Shown: positions 7,927 to 16,685 of the stretch, in pieces
Numbering within the stretch: the first letter of the stretch is position 1
How the letters are laid out: each line of letters begins with the position of its first letter
Assembly: GCF_013177455.1 (NCBI RefSeq)
Contig: NZ_CP053660.1
Span: forward strand, 1,612,001-1,676,000
Origin: Nocardioides marmotae
GTDB taxonomy: Bacteria; Actinomycetota; Actinomycetes; Propionibacteriales; Nocardioidaceae
Length of the DNA: 64,000 bases
Direction of reading: 5' to 3'
Program-made: the position numbers and the translations under genes
Notes under the pieces: model-generated
The model's database searches: none
What the model was told of the DNA's origin: nothing
Seen by the model: only the letters and a program-made list of their open reading frames with translations

Positions 7927-9219
7927 GTGATGCTCCGCGGCGCGCTGCCGGGCCCCGGGCGGTCGCGGGTGCAGGATCAGCCGGTGCTCCAGCGTCTCGG
8001 GTTCCCCTCGGTCGGACCGCACCGCCGGTTCGTGACCGCCGTCGCGATCGACGCGGTCGGCAGCGGTGTCTTCATGCCGGTCTCGGTCCTCTACTTCCTG
8101 ATGACCACCGACCTCTCGCTGGTCCAGGTCGGCGGCGTGCTCTCGCTGGCCTCGCTGCTGGCCCTCCCGGTCGGCCCGCTGCTCGGCGGCGTGGTCGACC
8201 GGCTCGGCGCCAAGCAGGTGCTGCTGGCCGGCAACCTGCTCCAGGCGGTCGGCTTCGCGGCGTACCTCGTCACCGACTCCTTCGCCGGCCTCACCTTCTG
8301 GACGGTCGTCGTCACCGTCGGGCGCACCGCCTTCTGGGGCTCCTACGGCACCATCGTCGCGGCGATCTCCCGGCCGGGGGAGCGCGAGACCTGGTTCGGC
8401 TTCCTCGGCGCGCTGCGCAACGTCGGCTTCGCGGTCGGCGGGCTGGTCGCGGGCGCCGCGATCACCGTCGGCACCCAGGCGGCCTACGCCTCGATCGTCG
8501 TCGTCAACGCCGTGTCGTACGTCGTCGCGCTGGTGCTGCTGCTGGCGGTGCCCGCCACGGCGCGGACCGGCCACCGCCCGGCGGCCGGGTCGTGGGCGAC
8601 CGTCCTGCGGGACCGGCCCTACTGGCTGCTGTGGACCGTCCAGCTCGGCTACTGCTTCTCGATGATGGTGCTCAACGTGGCGATGCCGGTCTACGCCACG
8701 ACCGTCCTGGGGCTCTCGGGCTGGGTGACCGGCGCGGTGTTCACGCTCAACACGGTGATGGTCGGGCTCGGCCAGGGGCTGGTGGTCCGCGCGATGACCG
8801 GCGTCCGCCGCTGGCGGGTGCTGGTGCTGGCCAACCTGGTCTTCGCGGCGTCCTTCGTGGTGCTGCTCGGGGCGAGCCGGGTCGGGGTGGCGGTCGGCGT
8901 CGCGGTCGTGCTCCTCGGCACCGCGGTCTACACCGCGGGCGAGCTGCTCGGCGGGCCGGTGCTCGGCGCGCTGGGCGCGGAGGCGGCCCCGGAGCACCTG
9001 CGCGGGCGCTACCTCTCGCTGGTCCAGCTCGCCTGGAACCTCGCCGGCACCGTCGCGCCGGTGAGCTTCGCCTGGCTGCTCGACCGCGGCGCCGCGCCGG
9101 TGTGGCTCGTGCTCACCGGCGTCTCCCTCGTCGGCGCGCTGCTCGCGGTGCGGCTGGGCCGGGTGCTGCCCGTCGCGGCCGAGCAGGTGACCAACCGGGT
9201 GGACCCGCTACCGGTGTGA
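7927..9219 (+). CDS. MFS transporter
   Basis: The 430-residue protein has about 12 hydrophobic segments and the layout of a major facilitator. The loop after TM2 carries a motif-A-like GGVVDRLGAKQVLLAG, and a second half begins around the RDRPYWLLW segment. It probably exports small molecules by proton antiport; the substrate is unknown. The start is uncertain: GTG-ATG at 7927/7930 gives an unusual polar N-terminal lead of about 20 residues, whereas a GTG at 7984 would begin just before the first hydrophobic region. The gene is divergent from the DUF1028-glpK pair with only 25 bp between starts. Confidence 0.85.
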   Translation: MMLRGALPGPGRSRVQDQPVLQRLGFPSVGPHRRFVTAVAIDAVGSGVFMPVSVLYFLMTTDLSLVQVGGVLSLASLLALPVGPLLGGVVDRLGAKQVLLAGNLLQAVGFAAYLVTDSFAGLTFWTVVVTVGRTAFWGSYGTIVAAISRPGERETWFGFLGALRNVGFAVGGLVAGAAITVGTQAAYASIVVVNAVSYVVALVLLLAVPATARTGHRPAAGSWATVLRDRPYWLLWTVQLGYCFSMMVLNVAMPVYATTVLGLSGWVTGAVFTLNTVMVGLGQGLVVRAMTGVRRWRVLVLANLVFAASFVVLLGASRVGVAVGVAVVLLGTAVYTAGELLGGPVLGALGAEAAPEHLRGRYLSLVQLAWNLAGTVAPVSFAWLLDRGAAPVWLVLTGVSLVGALLAVRLGRVLPVAAEQVTNRVDPLPV

Positions 9220-9231
9220 GCGGCGGCCTAC

Positions 9232-9256
9232 TAGGGTCGGCGGCTGGAACGTTCCA
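9232..9256 (+). promoter_or_regulatory. Candidate pfkA promoter and operator
   Basis: TAGGGT at 9232-9237 is a candidate -10 element. The perfect 12-bp palindrome TGGAACGTTCCA at 9245-9256 follows where transcription would start. It lies 30 bp before the pfkA start codon. The repressor is unknown; the call rests on symmetry and position. Confidence 0.4.
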
Positions 9257-9286
9257 ACCCCCGTTCCCGATCCTGATGGAGGTCCT

Positions 9287-10315
9287 GTGCGCGTCGGAGT
9301 GCTCACCGGTGGGGGCGACTGCCCCGGTCTGAACGCGGTCATCCGCGCTGTCGTCCGCAAGGGCGTGCGCGAGCACGGCTTCGAGTTCGTCGGCTTCCGC
9401 GACGGCTGGAAGGGCCCGCTGGAGGGCCTGACGATGGAGCTCGGGATCGAGCAGTGCCGCGGGATCCTGCCGCGGGGCGGCACCATCCTCGGCTCCTCGC
9501 GCACCAACCCCTTCGCCATCGAGGGCGGCGTCGAGCGGATCAAGGACAACCTGGCCGCGCACGGCGTCGACGCGCTGGTCGCCATCGGCGGCGAGGACAC
9601 CCTCGGCGTGGCCACCCGGCTGGCCGAGCTCGGTGTCGACGTGGTCGGCGTGCCGAAGACCATCGACAACGACCTCTCGGGCACCGACTTCACCTTCGGC
9701 TTCGACACGGCCGTCAACATCGCCACCGAGGCGATCGACCGGCTGCACACCACCGCCGAGTCCCACCACCGTGTCCTCGTCGTGGAGGTCATGGGCCGCC
9801 ACGCCGGCTGGATCGCGCTGCACGCGGGCATCGCCGGCGGGGCCAGCGCGGTGCTCATCCCCGAGCAGCCCTTCGACATCGAGAAGGTCTGCGCGCACGT
9901 CGAGACCCGCTTCCAGAGCGAGTACGCGCCGGTCATCGTGGTCTCCGAGGGCGCGGTCCCCGTCGAGGGGGGCGACATGACGCTCGCCTCCGGCCAGAAG
10001 GACGCCTTCGGGCACGTCCGCCTCGGCGGCATCGGCGACCGGCTCGCCTCGGAGATCGAGGCCCGCACCGGCAAGGAGGCCCGCGCGGTCGTCCTGGGCC
10101 ACGTGCAGCGCGGCGGCACGCCGACGGCCTTCGACCGCTGGCTGGCCACGCGGTTCGGCCTCCAGGCCGCCGACGCGGTCGCGGACGGCGACTTCGGCAC
10201 GATGATGGCGCTGCGCGGGACGAAGATCGTCCGGGTGCCGCTCGCCGAGGGCACCGGCGAGCTCAAGGTCGTCAGCCCCGAGGAGTACGCCGAGGCGCAG
10301 GTCTTCTTCGGCTGA
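9287..10315 (+). CDS. pfkA: 6-phosphofructokinase, predicted PPi-dependent
   Basis: The 342-residue cytoplasmic enzyme phosphorylates fructose 6-phosphate in glycolysis. The N-terminal TGGGDCPGLNAVIR loop, the TIDND active-site motif (about 125-129), the MGRHAGW block and GHVQRGG are present. In the phosphoryl-donor site the motif is GGED with Asp104 and the PKTIDND motif carries Lys124. ATP-dependent enzymes usually have Gly at both positions, while Asp104 and Lys124 mark PPi-dependent PFKs such as that of Amycolatopsis methanolica. The predicted reaction is therefore reversible and uses pyrophosphate. The GTG start has GGAGGT just upstream. Confidence 0.93.
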   Translation: MRVGVLTGGGDCPGLNAVIRAVVRKGVREHGFEFVGFRDGWKGPLEGLTMELGIEQCRGILPRGGTILGSSRTNPFAIEGGVERIKDNLAAHGVDALVAIGGEDTLGVATRLAELGVDVVGVPKTIDNDLSGTDFTFGFDTAVNIATEAIDRLHTTAESHHRVLVVEVMGRHAGWIALHAGIAGGASAVLIPEQPFDIEKVCAHVETRFQSEYAPVIVVSEGAVPVEGGDMTLASGQKDAFGHVRLGGIGDRLASEIEARTGKEARAVVLGHVQRGGTPTAFDRWLATRFGLQAADAVADGDFGTMMALRGTKIVRVPLAEGTGELKVVSPEEYAEAQVFFG

Positions 10316-10372
10316 CCGGACCGGCCCCCGCGCCCGGGTTTTCCCCGGCCACCCGCGGGGCACGGGGTGGCC

Positions 10373-11830
10373 ATGAATGCGGAGGCCACGGTCGACGAGA
10401 CGACCTCGGAGCCGGGCGGTGAGCAGCTCAAGCGGGTGATGGGCCCCAAGCTGCTGCTGTTCTTCATCATCGGCGACATCATCGGCGCGGGGATCTTCGC
10501 GATCACTGGCGACGTCGCCAGCGAGGTGGGCGGGGTCGCCTGGCTGCCGTTCCTGGTGGCCTTCGCGGTGGCCTCGCTGACCGCGCTGTCCTACCTGGAG
10601 CTGGTGACCAAGCACCCCCAGGCCGCCGGCGCCGCGCTCTTCGTGCACAAGGCGTTCGGCCTGCACTTCGTGACGTTCCTGGTCGCCTTCGCGGTGGTCT
10701 GCTCGGGCATCACCAGCGCGTCGACGTCCTCGAGCCTGGTGGCCTCCAACCTCCTGGCCGGCCTCGACGACGTCTTCGGCGGCGTGCCCACCGGGACGAC
10801 CGCCACCCTCGTCGCGGCCCTGGGCTTCATGGTGCTGCTGGCGCTGATCAACCTGCGCGGGGTGGGGGAGAGCGTCAAGTTCAACGTCGTGCTCACCAGC
10901 GTCGTGGTCCTCGCGCTCGGGATCATCATCGCGATCGGCTTCTGGGCGATGGCCACCGACGGCGACCTGGGCCGGGTGGTGGTCTTCGAGTCCTCGGGGG
11001 AGAAGAACGCGTTCGTCTCGATCACCATCGCGACCACTGTCGCGTTCTTCGCCATGGTCGGCTTCGAGGACTCCGTCAACATGGTCGAGGAGACCAAGGA
11101 CCCCGGGCGCACCTTCCCGCGGATCATGCTCACCGGGCTCGGGATCTGCGCGGTGCTCTACATGCTGGTCGCGGTGGCGGTGGTCGTGGTGATCCCGCCC
11201 GGCGACATCGCCGACCCGGTCAACCCCGACGCGGGCATCCTGCTCGACGTCGTCCGGGTGGGGGCGCCGGGCATCCCGATCGACACCATCTTCCCCTTCC
11301 TCACCGTCTTCGCCGTCGCCAACACCGCGCTGATCAACATGCTCATGGCCAGCCGGCTGGTCTACGGGATGGCCAAGCAGGACGTCCTGCCCCGCTCGCT
11401 GGCTGCGGTCCTGCCGGGCCGGCGCTCGCCGTGGGCGGCGATCATCTTCACCACCGTCATGGCGCTGGGCCTGATCACCTACGTGCGGCTGCGCTCCGAG
11501 AGCGACGTGGTGGTGGCGCTGGCCGGCACCACCGGCCTGCTCCTGCTCTGCGTCTTCACCGTCGTCAACATCTGCTGCCTGGTGCTGCGCCGCGACCGCG
11601 ACACCGAGCCGGTCTTCCGCGCGCCCCGCTGGGCCCCGTGGGTCGGCGCCGTCGCCTCGGCCTTCCTCGTCGGCCCCTGGGCGCGCAACGAGGACGACTA
11701 CGTGCAGTACTCCATCGCCGGCGTGCTCATCCTCATCGGCGTCGTGCTGTGGGTGCTGACCTGGATGACCAACCGCGGCATCCGCGCGAAGAAGACCGGG
11801 TTCCGCGAGATCGAGCACCTCGAGGAGTGA
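10373..11830 (+). CDS. APC family amino acid permease
   Basis: The 485-residue protein has about 12 transmembrane segments and the APC-family N-terminal signature GDIIGAGIFAITG in TM1, which forms the substrate site in LeuT-fold transporters. The AMVGFEDSVNMVEETKDPGRTFPR segment around TM6 is typical of cationic or neutral amino acid permeases. The exact substrate cannot be assigned. The start is either ATG 10373 or GTG 10367; the difference is two residues. The C-terminus is short, charged and cytoplasmic. It follows pfkA by about 60 bp without a clear terminator. Confidence 0.88.
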   Translation: MNAEATVDETTSEPGGEQLKRVMGPKLLLFFIIGDIIGAGIFAITGDVASEVGGVAWLPFLVAFAVASLTALSYLELVTKHPQAAGAALFVHKAFGLHFVTFLVAFAVVCSGITSASTSSSLVASNLLAGLDDVFGGVPTGTTATLVAALGFMVLLALINLRGVGESVKFNVVLTSVVVLALGIIIAIGFWAMATDGDLGRVVVFESSGEKNAFVSITIATTVAFFAMVGFEDSVNMVEETKDPGRTFPRIMLTGLGICAVLYMLVAVAVVVVIPPGDIADPVNPDAGILLDVVRVGAPGIPIDTIFPFLTVFAVANTALINMLMASRLVYGMAKQDVLPRSLAAVLPGRRSPWAAIIFTTVMALGLITYVRLRSESDVVVALAGTTGLLLLCVFTVVNICCLVLRRDRDTEPVFRAPRWAPWVGAVASAFLVGPWARNEDDYVQYSIAGVLILIGVVLWVLTWMTNRGIRAKKTGFREIEHLEE

Positions 11831-11837
11831 GCTCGTC

Positions 11838-11902
11838 CCGTGGGCCGGTTCCGTGGGCCGGTTCCGTGGGCCGGCTCCGTGGGCCCGTGCCGCGGGCCCG
11901 TC
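11838..11902. repeat. 13-bp tandem repeats, five copies
   Basis: Five imperfect copies of CCGTGGGCCGGTT occur at 11838, 11851, 11864, 11877 and 11890, beginning seven bases after the permease stop codon. Arrays with the same 13-bp period recur at 18577 and 27063. No function is assigned. Confidence 0.8.
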
Positions 11903-11955
11903 CACGGCGGGGCGATGATTCCGGGCGGGCCCGCTCGCGCACGTACCCTGGGCGG

Positions 11956-13290
11956 GTGAGCATCCCCGACCTCGCGACCCTGCACGCCCTGGGCGCGGCC
12001 CAGCAGCCGACGTACCCGGACTCCGAGGCCGTCGACGCGGCCGTCGCGAAGCTGCGCACGCTGCCGCCGCTGGTCTTCGCCGGTGAGTGCGACGAGCTCA
12101 AGGACAAGATCGCCGCGGTCTCCCGCGGCGAGGCGTTCCTGCTCCAGGGCGGCGACTGCGCCGAGACGTTCGCCGGCGTCACCGCCGACAACGTCCGCAA
12201 CAAGCTGCGCGTGCTGCTGCAGATGGCGGTCGTGCTGACGTACGCCGCCTCCGTCCCGGTCGTCAAGGTCGGCCGGCTCGCGGGGCAGTACGCCAAGCCG
12301 CGCTCCTCCGACCTCGAGACCCGCGACGGCGTCACCCTGCCGGCCTACCGCGGCGACGCGGTCAACGGCTTCGACTTCACCCCCGAGGCGCGCGTGCCCG
12401 ACCCGCAGCGCCTCGTGGACGTCTACAACTCCTCCGCGGCGACGCTGAACCTGATCCGCGCCTTCGTCACCGGCGGCTACGCCGACCTGCGCCAGGTGCA
12501 CACCTGGAACACCGACTTCGTCAAGGAGTCGCCGGTCGGCCAGCGCTACGAGGCGGTCGCCGGCGAGATCGAGCGGGCCCTGACGTTCATGTCGGCCATC
12601 GGCGCCGACCCCGTCGAGTTCCACCGCGTCGACTTCCACTCCAGCCACGAGGCGCTGGTGCTGGAGTACGAGCACGCGATGACCCGCATCGACTCGCGCA
12701 CCCAGATGCCCTACGACGTCTCGGGCCACATGGTCTGGATCGGCGAGCGCACCCGCCAGCTCGACCAGGCGCACGTGGAGCTGCTCAGCCACATCCGCAA
12801 CCCGATCGGCGTCAAGCTCGGCCCGAGCACCACGCCCGACGACGCGCTGGCGCTGGCCGCGCGGCTCAACCCGCTCAACGAGCCCGGGCGGCTCACCTTC
12901 ATCACCCGCTTCGGCGCCGGCCGCATCCGCGACGGCCTGCCGAACCTGGTCGAGAAGGTCACCGCCGAGGGCGTCGAGGTCGCCTGGGTCTGCGACCCGA
13001 TGCACGGCAACACCTTCGAGGCGAGCTCGGGCTACAAGACCCGCCGCTTCGACGACGTCATCGACGAGGTCCAGGGCTTCTTCGACGTCCACCGCTCCCT
13101 CGGCACCTGGCCCGGCGGCCTGCACGTCGAGCTCACCGGCGACGACGTCACCGAGTGCGTCGGCGGCGGCGAGGACCTGCTCGAGGTCGACCTCGGCAAC
13201 CGCTACGAGTCGGTCTGCGACCCGCGGCTGAACCGCGTGCAGTCCCTCGAGCTGGCCTTCCTCGTCGCAGAGATGCTGCGCAAGGCGTGA
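11956..13290 (+). CDS. aroG: Class II 3-deoxy-7-phosphoheptulonate synthase
   Basis: The 444-residue enzyme condenses phosphoenolpyruvate with erythrose 4-phosphate, the first step of the shikimate pathway. It is a plant/mycobacterial class II DAHP synthase: metal-ligand Cys in [11 protein letters not shown] (about residue 67), the [11 protein letters not shown] substrate block, [11 protein letters not shown], the metal-ligand His in DPMHGNTFE and the C-terminal [15 protein letters not shown] lies six bases after TACCCT (11944-11949), indicating a leaderless transcript. The stop overlaps the next start (GTGA). A second, unrelated DAHP synthase lies at 15394-16443. In M. tuberculosis the orthologous gene is a neighbour of pknL, as here. 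Confidence 0.96.
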   Translation: MSIPDLATLHALGAAQQPTYPDSEAVDAAVAKLRTLPPLVFAGECDELKDKIAAVSRGEAFLLQGGDCAETFAGVTADNVRNKLRVLLQMAVVLTYAASVPVVKVGRLAGQYAKPRSSDLETRDGVTLPAYRGDAVNGFDFTPEARVPDPQRLVDVYNSSAATLNLIRAFVTGGYADLRQVHTWNTDFVKESPVGQRYEAVAGEIERALTFMSAIGADPVEFHRVDFHSSHEALVLEYEHAMTRIDSRTQMPYDVSGHMVWIGERTRQLDQAHVELLSHIRNPIGVKLGPSTTPDDALALAARLNPLNEPGRLTFITRFGAGRIRDGLPNLVEKVTAEGVEVAWVCDPMHGNTFEASSGYKTRRFDDVIDEVQGFFDVHRSLGTWPGGLHVELTGDDVTECVGGGEDLLEVDLGNRYESVCDPRLNRVQSLELAFLVAEMLRKA

Positions 13291-14279
13291 TCGACCTCCG
13301 CTCGGACACCCTGACCCGCCCGACCGAGGCGATGCGTCAGGCGATGGCCCGCGCGGAGGTCGGCGACGACGTGTACGGCGAGGACCCGACCGTCCTCGCG
13401 CTCGAGGACCGGGTCGCGGAGCTGTTCGGCCACGAGGCCGCGCTGTTCATGCCGACCGGGTCGATGGCCAACGTGCTGGCGGTCCGCGCGCTCGTGCAGC
13501 CCGGCCAGGAGGTGCTCTGCGAGGCCTCCGCCCACATCGCGCGGGCCGAGCTCGGCGCCCACGCGGCGTACTCCGGCGTCACGATGCGCACCTGGTACCA
13601 CCCGCGCGGCCAGGTCGACCTGCCGATGGTCCGGCGGATGTACGCCCCGGACCTCGGCCCGTTCTTCGTCCGGACCGCGGCGGTCTCGGTGGAGTGCACG
13701 CACAACTTCGCCGGCGGCGCCGTGCTGCCGATCGAGGACCTGCGCGACCTCCGCGAGCTCGCGACCGCGGCCGGGGCGGCCGTCCACGTCGACGGCGCCC
13801 GGATCTGGAACGCCCACGTCGCGACGGGCACCCCGCTGGCGGAGTACGGCGCGGTCGCCGACGTCATGGCGGTGTGCCTGTCCAAGGGGCTCGGCGCCCC
13901 GGTCGGCTCGCTCACGATCGGCTCGGCCGACGTGATCGCCGAGGCGCGGGTGTGGCGCAAGCGGATGGGCGGCGGCATGCGTCAGGTCGGCATCCTCGCC
14001 GCGGCCGGCCTGCACGCCCTGGACCACCACGTGGAGCGGCTCGCCGAGGACCACGCCCACGCCCGGCTGCTGGCCGAGGCGTGCGGGGTCGATCCCGCGA
14101 GCGTCGACACCAACATCGTGGTCGTCCCGCGGCCCGACGCCCCGGACTTCGTGGCCCGCGCCGCCGAGGCCGGCGTCCGCGTCTCGATGGTCGGCCCGAC
14201 CACCGTCCGGCTGGTCACCCACCTCGACGTCACCCGCGCCGACGCCGAGAAGGCCGCCGCCGCGCTCGGCGCGCTCTGA
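13287..14279 (+). CDS. Threonine aldolase family PLP enzyme
   Basis: The 330-residue fold-type I PLP enzyme belongs to the beta-eliminating lyase/threonine aldolase family, which splits L-threonine or L-allo-threonine to glycine and acetaldehyde. The start is the family-typical [12 protein letters not shown]. The [11 protein letters not shown] block, the [10 protein letters not shown] segment (PLP-pyridine Asp) and the Schiff-base Lys in [12 protein letters not shown] are present. It opens with GTG at 13287 overlapping the DAHP synthase stop, so it is co-translated, although no metabolic link between the two is obvious. The alternative of another aldol-cleaving specificity cannot be excluded. 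Confidence 0.9.
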   Translation: MIDLRSDTLTRPTEAMRQAMARAEVGDDVYGEDPTVLALEDRVAELFGHEAALFMPTGSMANVLAVRALVQPGQEVLCEASAHIARAELGAHAAYSGVTMRTWYHPRGQVDLPMVRRMYAPDLGPFFVRTAAVSVECTHNFAGGAVLPIEDLRDLRELATAAGAAVHVDGARIWNAHVATGTPLAEYGAVADVMAVCLSKGLGAPVGSLTIGSADVIAEARVWRKRMGGGMRQVGILAAAGLHALDHHVERLAEDHAHARLLAEACGVDPASVDTNIVVVPRPDAPDFVARAAEAGVRVSMVGPTTVRLVTHLDVTRADAEKAAAALGAL

Positions 14280-14334
14280 CGCCTCGCGCCTCGGCGGTCG
14301 TTCCAGCGGGTCAGCGGAGCGGGCCGGGACCGGA

Positions 14335-15321
14335 TCAGCCCGGCAGCCCGACGACCGAGAGCTCGCTGATCGCGGTGTAGTCGCGGCCGGCGCGACCCGA
14401 GCCGGGGGCGGAGACCTCGACGAGCCGCAGCCGGACCCGGCGGGTGGTGATCGCACCGACGTCGACGGTCTGCACGCGGCGGGACTCCCCGAGCCGCTGG
14501 CGCACGACCGTGCCGTCGTCGAGCACCCACGCCACGGCCAGGACCCGGCGGTTGCCGGTGTACCAGTCCAGGACCCCGCCGCGGGGGCCGCGGGCGCGCT
14601 TGGCGTAGCCGTTGACCAGCCCGACCCGCGTGATCGTGGTCGGGCGGTCCAGGCGGAGCACGAGCTCCTGGCCGGTGCCGTCGCCGCGCATCCGCCAGGC
14701 GGTGGTGCGGTCGCCGTCGACGAGGTTCCCGGCGTCGTACGCCGTGCGGGTGCCGTCGAGGCCGCGGCTGGTCGGTGCGGTGGCCGGCACCCGGACCCGG
14801 GCCGCGCCGGCGACGTCCTCGGGGTCGCGCGGCTCCGGCTTGCGGCTGAGCTCGGCGCCGGCGGTCCGCGTCGGCTGCGCGGGCGGCGTCGGTGCGGTCG
14901 ACGGGCTCGGGTCGGCCGAGCCGGAGGGACGGTTCGCGGGGGAGGAGGTCGGTGCGTCGGCCGCCGCCGGCTCGCCGCCCTCGTCATCGCCGCCGATCAC
15001 CAGCGCGGTGCCGAGGCCGGCGAGCAGCGCCAGCGTCGCGAGGCCGGCCACCCACGCCAGCCGGCCGGGCTGCCCGGACCGGTCGCCTCGCGACCCGGTG
15101 GCCGGCGACCCGGTGGCCGGCGAACGGGCGGGCGGAGGGGCTGGCGGCTCGTCGGCGTACAGCGGGTAGCGCGGCGCGGGCGGCACGGCCTTGATCGCCG
15201 GCCGCTCCGCGGTGTCGGTGCGCCAGTCGGTCAGGTCGGGCCCCTCGACCGGGTGGCCGCAGGCGGCGCAGGCGCGGCCGGGGCCGAGCCGGGCGCCGCA
15301 GGCGGTGCAGGTCGTCTCCAC
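14335..15321 (-). CDS. Zinc-ribbon membrane protein with discoidin-like C-terminal domain
   Basis: The 328-residue protein opens with a zinc ribbon (CTAC...CAAC, residues about 5-22), then a Pro-rich linker, one transmembrane helix near 85-105, a long Ser/Thr/Pro-rich spacer and a C-terminal beta-sandwich with the DGDRTTAWRMRGDGTGQEL pattern of F5/8 type C (discoidin) or NADase-type glycan-binding domains. The likely topology is cytosolic zinc ribbon and extracellular domain. GTG 15321 was chosen over the upstream ATG because TACCCT (15335-15330) lies eight bases before it and it begins right before the ribbon. The ligand is unknown; cell-wall glycan is a guess. Confidence 0.75.
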   Translation of the reverse strand: METTCTACGARLGPGRACAACGHPVEGPDLTDWRTDTAERPAIKAVPPAPRYPLYADEPPAPPPARSPATGSPATGSRGDRSGQPGRLAWVAGLATLALLAGLGTALVIGGDDEGGEPAAADAPTSSPANRPSGSADPSPSTAPTPPAQPTRTAGAELSRKPEPRDPEDVAGAARVRVPATAPTSRGLDGTRTAYDAGNLVDGDRTTAWRMRGDGTGQELVLRLDRPTTITRVGLVNGYAKRARGPRGGVLDWYTGNRRVLAVAWVLDDGTVVRQRLGESRRVQTVDVGAITTRRVRLRLVEVSAPGSGRAGRDYTAISELSVVGLPG

Positions 15322-15393
15322 GGGGGACGAGGGTAGCGACCGGCTCGCGAGGGGGCCCGTCCCGGTCACGCTGCCCGGGTCAGGCCGTGCCGG

Positions 15394-16443
15394 TCAGGCC
15401 GTCCGAGTCAGCTCGGCGGCGTCGACACGGCCCACGGCCCCCGGCAGCCGCCGTACCGCCTGGGCCAGCTCGCGCAGCTCGGTGCCGAGCAGCGCCTGGG
15501 GGCCGTCGCACAGCGCGGTCTCCGGGTCGGGGTGGACGTCGACGATGATCCCGTCGGCCCCGACCGCGATCGCCGCGCGGGAGAGCGGCACGACCAGGTC
15601 CTTGCGGCCGGCGGCGTGGCTCGGGTCGACGATCACCGGGAGGTGGCTGGTGGCCTGGACGACGGGCACCGCGGAGATGTCCAGGGTGTTGCGGGTGGCG
15701 GGCTCGAAGGTGCGGATGCCCCGCTCGCACAGCACGACGTCGAGGTTGCCGCGCTGGGCGATGTACTCCGCGGCCATCAGCCACTCCTCGATGGTCGCGG
15801 TCATGCCGCGCTTGAGCAGCACCGGCTTCCCGGCCTCGCCGACCGCCTGGAGCAGCCCGAAGTTGGCCATGTTGCGGGTGCCGACCTGCAGCATGTCGGC
15901 GTGCTCGGCGACCACCGCGACGTCGCGGGCGTCGACCACCTCGGTGACCACCGGCAGGCCGGTGGCTCGCCCGACGTCGGCGAGGATCTCCAGGCCGCGG
16001 ACGCCCAGGCCCTGGAAGGCGTACGGCGAGGTGCGCGGCTTGTAGGCGCCTCCCCGCAGGATCGTGGCGCCGGCGCCCTTGGCCATCTGCGCCGCGGCGA
16101 GGGTCTGCTCCGGGGTCTCGACCGCGCACGGTCCGGCCAGGAAGGTGAAGGAGTCCGGCCCGATCGGCACCTGCCGACCCGGCGCACCGACCCACACGGT
16201 GCTGCGGTCGGGGTGGTGCTGGCGGCTCACGAGCTTGTAGGGGTCGGAGATCCGGCGCACGTCCGCGACGCCCCGCAGCGTGCGCAGGTTGAGGTGGTGG
16301 AAGGACTCGAGGTCCCCGACCAGGCCGATGATGGTGCGGACGACGCCCTTGCTGACGAAGGCCTCGCCACCGACGCCCTCCACGCGGGCGACGACGTTCG
16401 CGACGTCGCTGTCGGTGGCGTCCGGGGACATGACGACGACCAT
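15394..16443 (-). CDS. aroF: Class I (AroF-type) 3-deoxy-7-phosphoheptulonate synthase
   Basis: The 349-residue enzyme catalyses the same reaction as the class II enzyme at 11956 but is unrelated in sequence. The first 70 residues form a ferredoxin/ACT-like regulatory domain like that of Thermotoga-type class I-beta enzymes, where Phe and Tyr inhibit. The barrel follows with FLAGPCAVET (metal Cys), GAYKPRTSPYAFQG, KRGMTATIEEW, LCERGIRTFE and VDPSHAAGRKDLV. The ATG start has GAGG six bases upstream. It is preceded by a short leader ORF and a GC-rich hairpin (16498-16606) that look like a transcription attenuator. Confidence 0.96.
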   Translation of the reverse strand: MVVVMSPDATDSDVANVVARVEGVGGEAFVSKGVVRTIIGLVGDLESFHHLNLRTLRGVADVRRISDPYKLVSRQHHPDRSTVWVGAPGRQVPIGPDSFTFLAGPCAVETPEQTLAAAQMAKGAGATILRGGAYKPRTSPYAFQGLGVRGLEILADVGRATGLPVVTEVVDARDVAVVAEHADMLQVGTRNMANFGLLQAVGEAGKPVLLKRGMTATIEEWLMAAEYIAQRGNLDVVLCERGIRTFEPATRNTLDISAVPVVQATSHLPVIVDPSHAAGRKDLVVPLSRAAIAVGADGIIVDVHPDPETALCDGPQALLGTELRELAQAVRRLPGAVGRVDAAELTRTA

Positions 16444-16497
16444 GGTGTTCCTCTTTCTCGAGCGGCCCGGGCGGCTCCGACGCCCCGGGACGCAACG

Positions 16498-16525
16498 AAC
16501 GCCCCTGGCCGGAGCCGGGGGCGTT
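16498..16525 (-). terminator. Hairpin between leader peptide and aroF, candidate attenuator
   Basis: AACGCCCC and GGGGCGTT form a perfect 8-bp outer stem, continued inside by GGC/GCC after one mismatch, with a TCCG loop on the minus-strand RNA. It lies 18 bases after the leader stop and 54 bases before aroF. No U-run follows, as is usual in GC-rich actinobacteria. The loop side GGCTCCGGC can pair instead with leader codons 10-13. Confidence 0.6.
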
Positions 16526-16543
16526 GGATGGAGTGCGGCGTAC

Positions 16544-16606
16544 CTAGGACAGGACGGCCGGCACGGGGGCTCCCGGCAGGCGTCGAAACAGATAGGTGCG
16601 CGTCAC
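16544..16606 (-). CDS. Putative aroF leader peptide (20 aa)
   Basis: A 20-codon ORF starts with GTG at 16606 and ends with TAG at 16544. It encodes M-T-R-T-Y-L-F-R-R-L-P-G followed by APVPAVLS. Tyr5 and Phe7, the end products of the pathway, sit early in the peptide. The GTG lies seven bases after TAGGTT (16619-16614), so the ORF would be the first thing on a leaderless transcript. A stable hairpin follows and then aroF 100 bases downstream. The layout matches ribosome-mediated attenuation. Only one Tyr and one Phe codon are present, so the stall signal is weaker than in classic leaders. Confidence 0.6.
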   Translation of the reverse strand: MTRTYLFRRLPGAPVPAVLS

Positions 16607-16613
16607 GTCCGGA

Positions 16614-16662
16614 AACCTAGCGGCCCACCCGTCCCACCTCGCGCCGCTCCCACCATGTGGGA
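16614..16662 (-). promoter_or_regulatory. Promoter region of the aroF leader with upstream palindrome
   Basis: On the minus strand TAGGTT (16619-16614) is the -10 element. About 30 bases upstream a perfect palindrome TCCCAC-CAT-GTGGGA (16648-16662) could bind a dimeric regulator. No good -35 hexamer was found. The palindrome's role is inferred from symmetry only. Confidence 0.4.
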
Positions 16663-16685
16663 TCCAGGCGGGATCCCCGGTGGCC

